Part shown: positions 58,431 through 64,000 of the stretch, one piece after another
Layout of the letters: each line of letters opens with the position of its first letter
Numbering within the stretch: the first letter of the stretch is position 1
NCBI RefSeq assembly: GCF_024171895.1
Contig: NZ_JAMTCQ010000011.1
Span: 124,001-188,000, forward strand
Length of the DNA: 64,000 nt
From: Prauserella halophila
GTDB lineage: Bacteria; Actinomycetota; Actinomycetes; Mycobacteriales; Pseudonocardiaceae
Direction: 5' to 3'
The notes under the pieces: model-generated
Seen by the model: the letters and a program-made list of their open reading frames with translations, nothing else
The model's database searches: none
What the model was told of the DNA's origin: nothing
Position numbers and translations under genes: made by a program

Positions 58431-59195
58431 ATGTTCGAACGGTTCGTCGCAGTCGGAGATTCGTTTACCGAAGGGGTCGGCGACGACGACCCCGCCTACC
58501 CGAACGGGGTCCGCGGCTGGGCGGACCGCGTGGCCGAATCCCTCGCCGCGGCGACCCCGGCCCTCGGTTACGCGAATCTGGCTGTGCGGGGCCGGCTGCT
58601 CGAGCAGGTGCTCGCCGAACAGCTCGACCCCGTGCTGGCGCTGCGCCCGGACCTGGTGACGCTCTATGCGGGCGGCAACGACCTGATGCGGCCACGACCG
58701 GACGTCGACCGCCTGGCCGAGGCCTACGACGAAGCCGTCGGCAAACTCGCCGCCTCGGGGGCGACGGTCGTGCTGTTCACCGGTGTGGACGGGGTCGAGG
58801 ACCCGGTGTTCCGGAAGATGCGGGGCCGCACCGCGGTCTACAACGAACACGTCCGGCTCATCGCCGCGCAGCACGGCGCACTCGTCGTGGACATGTGGGC
58901 GATGCGGGAGCTGCGGGACCGCCGGATGTGGTCCGACGACCGCATCCACCTCGGCCCGCACGGCCACCGGGCCGTGGCCACGGCCGTGCTCGACGTCCTC
59001 GGCGCCCGGGACCTGCCGCGACCGGCCGAGCTGCCGCCCGTCCCTGCCGCGGCCCCTGCCCAGCGGCGGCGCGAGGACCTGCGGTGGATCCGCAGCCACG
59101 TCGTGCCCTGGATCCACCGCAGGCTGACCGGCACCTCCTCCGGCGACGGCATCACCCCGAAGCGGCCCACCCCGGAGCCGGTCACACCCCGCTGA
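58431..59195 (+). CDS. SGNH/GDSL-family hydrolase (cytoplasmic)
   Basis: A 254-residue GDSL-like esterase. Block I is VGDSFTEGVGDDD with Ser11, block III YAGGNDLM and the C-terminal DDRIHLGPHGHRAVA has the Asp-x-x-His pair. No signal peptide is visible, so unlike the SGNH protein at 9722-10801 it acts inside the cell. Substrate unknown. ATG at 58431 is chosen because family members begin just before block I. Confidence 0.87.
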   Translation: MFERFVAVGDSFTEGVGDDDPAYPNGVRGWADRVAESLAAATPALGYANLAVRGRLLEQVLAEQLDPVLALRPDLVTLYAGGNDLMRPRPDVDRLAEAYDEAVGKLAASGATVVLFTGVDGVEDPVFRKMRGRTAVYNEHVRLIAAQHGALVVDMWAMRELRDRRMWSDDRIHLGPHGHRAVATAVLDVLGARDLPRPAELPPVPAAAPAQRRREDLRWIRSHVVPWIHRRLTGTSSGDGITPKRPTPEPVTPR

Positions 59196-59287
59196 GGTCC
59201 GATCCACTGCCCGCGCGCCGCCGACGGCGCCGCTCGTTCGCCGCGGAAGTGCCACCGCGAGCAGTGCCGCGCCGTTACCCTGCGCCT

Positions 59288-59842
59288 ATGGCGAGCGCCG
59301 AGATCCCGGTCCGTCGAGCACCGGGCGGTGCTCGGTGGCGTGCTTCGCTGTGGGACTACGCCGCCATCGTGGGATGGCTGGCCGGCTTGACGGTGCTGGG
59401 ATTCCTCGTGCGGTCGGTGTCCGGACCGGCGCTCGTGTCGCCGTCCCCTCCGCTCGGGGCGGTCGATGCCGCGGCGCTGCTGCTGACCGTGTTCCCCGTG
59501 TGGTTGTACTTCACCATCGGTGAGGGCGGTCGTGCCGGAGCCGGCTGGGGCAAACGGCGCGCGCGGCTCCGCGTGGTGGACGCGGGTGGCGGCCGTGCCT
59601 CCTACGGCCGGGTCGCGGTGCGGAACGCGGTGAAGCTGCTTCCGTGGCAACTCGCGCACCTCGCTGTCGCCAGGCTCATCCTGGCCGTGGATGCACCTGT
59701 CACAGTCGGCGTCACGTATACGTTGGCGCTGGTGATCCCACTGGTGAGCATCGTGATGGCCTGGCGCGACCCGCTGCGCCGGGCCCTGCACGACCGCGCC
59801 GCGGGAACCCGGGTGGTCCAGGCGCCCGGGGCAGAATCGTGA
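59288..59842 (+). CDS. RDD family membrane protein
   Basis: A 184-residue membrane protein. It has the RDD-like RWRASLWDYAAI start and helices near residues 22-42, 55-77, 125-143 and 146-166; the WGKRRARLRVVDAGG loop is typical of the family. RDD proteins are thought to act in ion or solute transport, but specific roles are uncertain. It precedes the proline iminopeptidase gene by 12 bp. Confidence 0.78.
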   Translation: MASAEIPVRRAPGGARWRASLWDYAAIVGWLAGLTVLGFLVRSVSGPALVSPSPPLGAVDAAALLLTVFPVWLYFTIGEGGRAGAGWGKRRARLRVVDAGGGRASYGRVAVRNAVKLLPWQLAHLAVARLILAVDAPVTVGVTYTLALVIPLVSIVMAWRDPLRRALHDRAAGTRVVQAPGAES

Positions 59843-59854
59843 ATGGGAGATGTG

Positions 59855-60814
59855 ATGCGTGAGTTGTATCCGCACCTCGAGCCGCACACCACGGGAATGC
59901 TCCCCGTCGGTGGAGGCCACGAGCTCTACTGGGAAGAGTGCGGTGACCCCGCGGGTAAGCCCGTCGTGTTCCTCCACGGTGGCCCGGGATCAGGGTGCAG
60001 GCCCGGCCATCGACGTCTGTTCGACCCCGAGCGATACCGGATCGTGCTGTTCGACCAACGCGGCGCGGGCAACAGCACGCCCAACGCCGGGCGGATCGAC
60101 GCCGACCTGACCGGGAACACGACCTGGCACCTCGTCGCCGACATGGAACGCCTGCGCGAGCACCTCGGCGTCGATCGATGGCAGGTGTTCGGCGGTTCGT
60201 GGGGCAGCACACTGGCGCTGGCCTACGCGGAAAGGCACCCCGACCGCGTCACCGAACTGGTGTTGCGCGGTGTGTTCACAGCACGCCGCAAGGAACTCGA
60301 CTGGGGCTACCGCGGCAGCTCCGCATTCCTGTTTCCCGACCGGTTCGAGAAGCTCCTGGAGCCCGTCCCCCACGACGAACGCGACGATCTGATCGAGGCC
60401 TACCACCGGATGCTGTCGGACCCGGACGAATCGGTCCGCACATCGGCGGCCATCGCCTGGGCACAGTGGGAAGCCGACACGGCCTACCTGCAACCGAACC
60501 GGGAGTTCATCACCGGCTTCACCGACCCCGACCACGCGGCCGCGCTCGCGCGGATCGAGGTGCACTACTTCCGCCACCGCTGCTTCTTGGAGGACGGCCA
60601 GTTACTGCGCGACGCACACCGATTGGCCGGCATTCCCGGCGTCATCGCGCAGGGCCGCTACGACGTGGTCACACCGCCCATCAGCGCGTGGGACCTGCAC
60701 CGGGCCTGGCCCGACTCGGAACTGGTCATCGTGCCCGACGCCGGCCACGCCTTCGACGAACCGGGCACGCTCGACGTCCTGCTGGAGGCCACCGACAAAT
60801 TCGCACCCGCCTGA
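59855..60814 (+). CDS. pip: Proline iminopeptidase
   Basis: A 319-residue S33 alpha/beta-hydrolase that removes N-terminal proline from peptides. HGGPGSGC forms the oxyanion hole region, the nucleophile is Ser115 in GGSWGSTL, the Asp lies in GRYDVVTP and the His in DAGHAFDEPG; DQRGAGNSTPNA is a family signature. I prefer ATG 59855, which has GGGAG five bases before it, over the ATG at 59843. It follows the RDD gene closely and is probably co-transcribed. Confidence 0.92.
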   Translation: MRELYPHLEPHTTGMLPVGGGHELYWEECGDPAGKPVVFLHGGPGSGCRPGHRRLFDPERYRIVLFDQRGAGNSTPNAGRIDADLTGNTTWHLVADMERLREHLGVDRWQVFGGSWGSTLALAYAERHPDRVTELVLRGVFTARRKELDWGYRGSSAFLFPDRFEKLLEPVPHDERDDLIEAYHRMLSDPDESVRTSAAIAWAQWEADTAYLQPNREFITGFTDPDHAAALARIEVHYFRHRCFLEDGQLLRDAHRLAGIPGVIAQGRYDVVTPPISAWDLHRAWPDSELVIVPDAGHAFDEPGTLDVLLEATDKFAPA

Positions 60815-60858
60815 CCCCGCCGCACAGGATCCGTGCCGACGGTGGGCCTCGGTTGCCG

Positions 60859-62133
60859 TCATGTACCGGCCGCCTCCGACTCCAGTAGTTCGACGGCTCG
60901 GGCGAGCCCGCGTTCGGCCCGGATCTGCCGTGCCACTTCCTCCGCACGTTGCGTCCGAGCGTCGTCGGTGACAGCGCGCCGGATGGCTTCCGACAGTGCG
61001 TCGACGTCGAGATCTCGCACCGGGACGGGCTCCGGGGCGAGACCGATGGCGTGCAGACGTTGCGCCCAGAACCGTTGCTCCACGTGGAAGGGACAACCGA
61101 CCTGAGGACGACCGGCGGCAGCCGCCGCGCCGGTGGTGCCGGCACCACCGGCATGGATGACAGCGGCGACGCGGGGGAAGATCCAGTCGTGCGGCACCTG
61201 GTCGACGACCAGCACGTCGTCGGCCTGCTCCTCCAGTCGTAGGCCGCCCCCGCCGGAGGCGAGGATCGCACGCACCCCGGCCCGGCGTACGGCCTCGGTG
61301 ACCAGTCGTCCCACCTGAGCCGGATCGGTGTTGGGCATACTGCCGAAGCCGATGAACACGGGTGGTGTCCCTGCCGCGAGGAACCGGGTCAACTCGGGCG
61401 AGGGATCCCAGTCTTCGCCCGCGTCCAGGAACCAGAACCCCGTGGTGTGCACCCAGGACGGATAGTCGGCGGGCGGTGGCACGACGTGCCGGCTGAAGGC
61501 CTGCAACAGGGTGGCCGGCGTGCCGTCCGGGCGCCGCAGGGAGTCGTGGCGACAGCGGCGCCGGGACAGCCCCAAGGTGTCGCGCCGCCACCTGTCGATC
61601 GCACCGGCGAACGAGCGCAACGCCAGCGCGGTGAGCCGGTAGGACATGCGGTTGCACACCGCGGGAACCCGCATCGGCAGCATCAGGTTCGGAAACGCAC
61701 GCGTGGGCGCCCAGACAGGCTGCAGACCGACCGGAACCGCGGGCACGCCCAGGTACTCGGCGATGTGATGGGCGGGACTGTTGGCCTGATGGACCACGAG
61801 ATCGGCACCACCATCGGCCGCGGAAGCCATGTCCGTGAGCACGCGAGCCATGGCCGGCTTGGCCTCCCGCATGACACGCAGCATCGTCGCGACCCGTCGC
61901 CCGTTCCCGCCCTTGCCTGTGAGCACCGGCTCCAGGCGCCCGGGCTCGTCCAACATCCGGTTCGGACCGTCGTCCAACGCCGCGAAGCGCACTCCATGCC
62001 GTTCGACGAAGGGTCCGAACGCCGCAGGCGCTGCCAGTACCGGTTCATGCCCCGCGGCGAGCAAACCTGTCGCCAACGCGACGAAGGGCTGGACATCGCC
62101 CCGAGTGCCATGCGTGAAGAGAAGGACTCGCAC
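60859..62133 (-). CDS. GT1 (UGT-like) glycosyltransferase
   Basis: A 424-residue GT-B glycosyltransferase, similar to those that glycosylate sterols, macrolides or glycopeptidolipids. It begins VLLFTHGTRGDVQPFVALA and has FIGFGSMPNTDP, then the donor-binding VIHAGGAGTTGAAAAAGRP and CPFHVEQRFWAQRLH. The acceptor is probably a lipid or natural product. GTG at 62133. It lies downstream of a nitroreductase-like gene and a TetR gene on the same strand and may belong to one unit of uncertain function. Confidence 0.88.
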   Translation of the reverse strand: MRVLLFTHGTRGDVQPFVALATGLLAAGHEPVLAAPAAFGPFVERHGVRFAALDDGPNRMLDEPGRLEPVLTGKGGNGRRVATMLRVMREAKPAMARVLTDMASAADGGADLVVHQANSPAHHIAEYLGVPAVPVGLQPVWAPTRAFPNLMLPMRVPAVCNRMSYRLTALALRSFAGAIDRWRRDTLGLSRRRCRHDSLRRPDGTPATLLQAFSRHVVPPPADYPSWVHTTGFWFLDAGEDWDPSPELTRFLAAGTPPVFIGFGSMPNTDPAQVGRLVTEAVRRAGVRAILASGGGGLRLEEQADDVLVVDQVPHDWIFPRVAAVIHAGGAGTTGAAAAAGRPQVGCPFHVEQRFWAQRLHAIGLAPEPVPVRDLDVDALSEAIRRAVTDDARTQRAEEVARQIRAERGLARAVELLESEAAGT

Positions 62134-62244
62134 CCCGGCCTCCTATCTCGATCCCCTGTGTACCTGTGCGGCAGGCTTTCCGCGAGGCCCGAGTCGTTCG
62201 GTCCGCACCAGTTCCTCTGCCGATGGCCGATACAGGAGGCGCGC

Positions 62245-62727
62245 TCAGGCCCGCGGGACGAACCGGACGAACGGCATGTGCTGCCCGACGGCCCGGAAAT
62301 CGGCTTCGGAACCGTCGACCCTGAAGCCCATCAGGCGAGGAAGCAGGTGTTTCGCCGCCACGCGGTGCCGGGACGCGTAGTGCGCCATGATGTCCGCTCC
62401 TTCGTCCCTGGCCAGCGGCACGCTCGTCACCGGGATCGTGTGCCTGCCGACCTGGATGGTGACGTCCGGCGTGTGGAGAAGGTTGCGGTACCAGGCCGCC
62501 GCCGGTCCCCACCCGGACGCGACCACATAGCTGCCGTCGTTCACATTGCGGGCGATCACCTCGAGGACGACCTGCCGTCGCTTGCCGGTGACCCGGCCGA
62601 CGTGGTTGACCACCATGAGGCGGCCGCCGAACAGCCACCCGAGGCCCACCCGGTAGAGCTGCAGCGGTAGGCGGAACAGGATCCGCGCCAGCCCTTTCGG
62701 GGGCTGAACCTTCTTGACGATCTCCAC
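62245..62727 (-). CDS. Deazaflavin (F420)-dependent nitroreductase family protein
   Basis: A 160-residue protein of the Ddn/PF04075 family, which bind F420 and reduce diverse substrates. Family features: GGRLMVVNHVGRVTGKRRQV near residues 35-55, VASGWGPAAAWYRNLL and the later MAHYASRHR region. It lies 30 bp downstream of the TetR gene on the same strand and upstream of the GT1 gene. GTG at 62727. The natural substrate is unknown. Confidence 0.85.
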   Translation of the reverse strand: MEIVKKVQPPKGLARILFRLPLQLYRVGLGWLFGGRLMVVNHVGRVTGKRRQVVLEVIARNVNDGSYVVASGWGPAAAWYRNLLHTPDVTIQVGRHTIPVTSVPLARDEGADIMAHYASRHRVAAKHLLPRLMGFRVDGSEADFRAVGQHMPFVRFVPRA

Positions 62728-62756
62728 GCCGGCTCCTTTGCCTGGTTGACGAGTGC

Positions 62757-63317
62757 CTAGCTGACGAGCCTGCGCAGCACCGGCGCCACGGGCCCGGCGT
62801 CCGGGCCGGCACCCGATCCGCGATGCAGCAACAGGCCGTCGACCGCGGCCAGCAGGACAGCGGCGGTCTCGTCGGGTGCGGACACCCCCTGCTCACCCAG
62901 CCGACGGCCCAACCGCTGCCGGAATCCTTCGACCACGCCGACGAGCTGTTCGCGCAGACTCTCGTCCCGGCCTGCGGCCAGGTAGGCCTCGACAGCCAGT
63001 CGCGACATCGAATCGGCCCCGGTGTATGCGTCGGCCGACGCGAGCATCGCGTCAACCGCTTCGGCGGGAGTGCTCGCCGTGTCCAGCCGTGTTTCCACCT
63101 CGGTCAGTACCTGCCGCAGGAGACCGACCGAAGCCTCGTTCAGCAACGCCGGCAGGGACGGGAAGTGGTAGTGCACCACGCTGGGCGTCACCCCCGCCCG
63201 TTCGGCCAGGACCCGGGTGCTCACTGCCGCCCAGCCACGCTCGGGAATGAGCTCGGCAGCCGCGGCCAGCAGTCGCTGCCGCACCTCGTGCCCGCGCTCC
63301 GCCGCCGGAGAGGCCAT
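62757..63317 (-). CDS. TetR family transcriptional regulator
   Basis: A 186-residue repressor with helix-turn-helix in VSTRVLAERAGVTPSVVHYH and a helical ligand domain. It is the first gene of a minus-strand group (TetR, nitroreductase, glycosyltransferase) and probably regulates it and itself. Upstream DNA contains the 10-bp palindrome GAACCGGTTC (63360-63369), a weak candidate operator. Ligand unknown. Confidence 0.83.
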   Translation of the reverse strand: MASPAAERGHEVRQRLLAAAAELIPERGWAAVSTRVLAERAGVTPSVVHYHFPSLPALLNEASVGLLRQVLTEVETRLDTASTPAEAVDAMLASADAYTGADSMSRLAVEAYLAAGRDESLREQLVGVVEGFRQRLGRRLGEQGVSAPDETAAVLLAAVDGLLLHRGSGAGPDAGPVAPVLRRLVS

Positions 63318-63639
63318 CGTTCACCCACTTCCCCACAATGACTGCACAGTACGATGACTGAACCGGTTCCTGAGCAGTCGCCCTGTACGACTGTCCTGAT
63401 CGTAGGTCGCGAGACTCCTCGGGCACAAGCAGGGGTGCTGACGGCACGCGAGTCGTGTAGTGTGAACGGCGGTCGTTGTTTTTCTGGGTTCGTGTTCTGT
63501 GCATGCTCGCAGGATGTTGATGCGGGCGAGTTTCTTTCTTTGGTTGTAGCTGGAGTAAGCCGCCGTCTGAGATCCACGGCCCGGGCCTCCACACAGTGTG
63601 GTTGCTCCGTCATACCCCCAGCTCCCGAAGGAGACAGTC
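63318..63639. other. Intergenic region, long leader of the cold-shock gene
   Basis: The 322 bp between divergent tetR and csp genes contain repeated ATGACTG (63337 and 63353 areas) and GAACCGGTTC near the tetR side. On the csp side there is a T-rich stretch (63474-63545) consistent with a long 5' untranslated region typical of cold-shock mRNAs. TAGTGT near 63458 could be a -10. I could not place a -35 at standard spacing. No gene or known riboswitch is evident. Confidence 0.4.
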
Positions 63640-63843
63640 ATGGCAAACGGAACTGTGAAGTGGTTCAACTCGGAAAAGGGCTTCGGCTTCATCGCCCCGA
63701 ACGAGGGCGGCCCGGACGTGTTCGTGCACTACTCGGCCATCGATGCGGCCGGCTTCCGGACCCTCGAGGAAAACCAGCAGGTGACCTACGACGTCAGCCA
63801 GGGCCCCAAGGGCCCGCAGGCCGACGTCGTGCGCGTGGCCTGA
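63640..63843 (+). CDS. cspA: Cold-shock domain protein (CspA family)
   Basis: A 67-residue single-stranded nucleic-acid-binding protein. The cold-shock domain starts [15 protein letters not shown] (RNP1 KGFGFI) and has RNP2 VFVHY. It acts as an RNA chaperone during cold or growth transitions. GAAGGAGAC precedes the ATG at 63640. A terminator hairpin follows its stop. Confidence 0.95.
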   Translation: MANGTVKWFNSEKGFGFIAPNEGGPDVFVHYSAIDAAGFRTLEENQQVTYDVSQGPKGPQADVVRVA

Positions 63844-63859
63844 TACTCCGCTGAGTGTC

Positions 63860-63892
63860 TTCCCGGCCCGTACCTCGCGTACGGGCCGGGAA
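63860..63892 (+). terminator. Hairpin terminator of the cold-shock gene
   Basis: A 14-bp perfect stem (63860-63873 with 63879-63892) closes a CTCGC loop, 16 bp after the csp stop; a short TT follows. The next gene, on the minus strand, ends 36 bp further on, so the hairpin may serve both directions. Confidence 0.75.
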
Positions 63893-63928
63893 TTGCGGTG
63901 TCACCGGACACAACTCCCGCGCTCGCCA

Positions 63929-64000
63929 CTATGCGGTGCGGTTGAGACGGGCCGAATCGATCTGGTCCGGCAGCACGCTCGCCGACATGACCACGCTGCC
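63929..64000 (-). CDS. Partial CDS: C-terminal 23 residues, unknown
   Basis: The minus strand is open from the window edge to TAG at 63929-63931, ending in SVLPDQIDSARLNRTA. Codon usage and position, convergent with csp behind a hairpin, support a real gene end. I cannot name the family from this piece. Confidence 0.45.
   Translation of the reverse strand, partial: GSVVMSASVLPDQIDSARLNRTA

Noticed and set aside
63360-63369. GAACCGGTTC as a definite TetR operator
   Set aside because: A single 10-bp palindrome is not rare in G+C-rich DNA and no second copy or promoter overlap supports it.
1-64000. tRNA, rRNA, CRISPR, insertion sequences, phage genes, biosynthetic megasynthases
   Set aside because: I looked for T-loop/anticodon patterns, regular spaced repeats, transposase motifs and modular synthases and found none that I could support. 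A tRNA search program could still find a degenerate tRNA gene.

Overview
This is a G+C-rich chromosomal window from an actinobacterium, most likely a member of the Pseudonocardiales related to Amycolatopsis or Saccharomonospora. The assignment rests on the actinobacterium-specific RNA polymerase-binding protein RbpA, a HelY helicase next to what looks like the tatC end, a polyprenol-phosphate-mannose synthase beside apolipoprotein N-acyltransferase, a resuscitation-factor-like transglycosylase, an Eis-type acetyltransferase and a deazaflavin-dependent nitroreductase. I see no rRNA, tRNA, transposase, prophage or CRISPR array.

Layout. 0-10 kb is conserved core sequence that matches the order known from Mycobacterium tuberculosis (tatC, helY, Rv2091c-like DUF4333 protein, 5'-3' exonuclease, PepE), with a diacylglycerol kinase, an Eis-like acetyltransferase and a second DUF4333 protein interleaved. 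10-17 kb holds a TetR-controlled oxidative operon on the minus strand: a Baeyer-Villiger monooxygenase, a PF10118 protein carrying a di-iron motif, a flavin/2Fe-2S reductase, an SRPBCC protein and an SDR. All but the last junction overlap by 4 bp. 17-30 kb has a KamA-type radical SAM aminomutase divergent from a YtcJ-like amidohydrolase, then lnt, ppm1, a threonine dehydratase-like enzyme, rbpA with a SigR-type promoter, a thymidine kinase with a large insertion, a UMF1-type transporter, an Rpf-like transglycosylase and a glycerophosphodiesterase. 31.2-32.7 kb is a lower-G+C patch with an orphan gene and a likely gene fragment.

36-45.7 kb is the most interesting stretch: a two-armed carbohydrate regulon. 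Minus arm: HAD phosphatase, DhaKL-type ketose kinase, RpiB-type isomerase, 2-hydroxyacid dehydrogenase and FGGY kinase. Plus arm: histidine phosphatase, DeoR repressor, polyol-permease-like MFS transporter and a second FGGY kinase. Two 13-bp palindromes of the same design lie at the two promoter regions. The gene set points to uptake of a polyol or ketose, phosphorylation and aldose/ketose isomerisation into central metabolism. The substrate is not evident and no polyol dehydrogenase is present.

45.7-64 kb is a mosaic of small units: a PrmC-like methyltransferase, a DegT aminotransferase remnant with a Nudix gene, epoxide hydrolase divergent from a CGNR regulator with twin operators, a MoxR/VWA pair, arylamine N-acetyltransferase, a MarR/SDR pair with twin 13-bp palindromes, an MFS exporter with three C-terminal beta-sandwich repeats, a DUF985 cupin, a GDSL hydrolase, RDD protein, proline iminopeptidase, a GT1/nitroreductase/TetR group and a cold-shock gene. 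Two truncated genes lie at the window edges.
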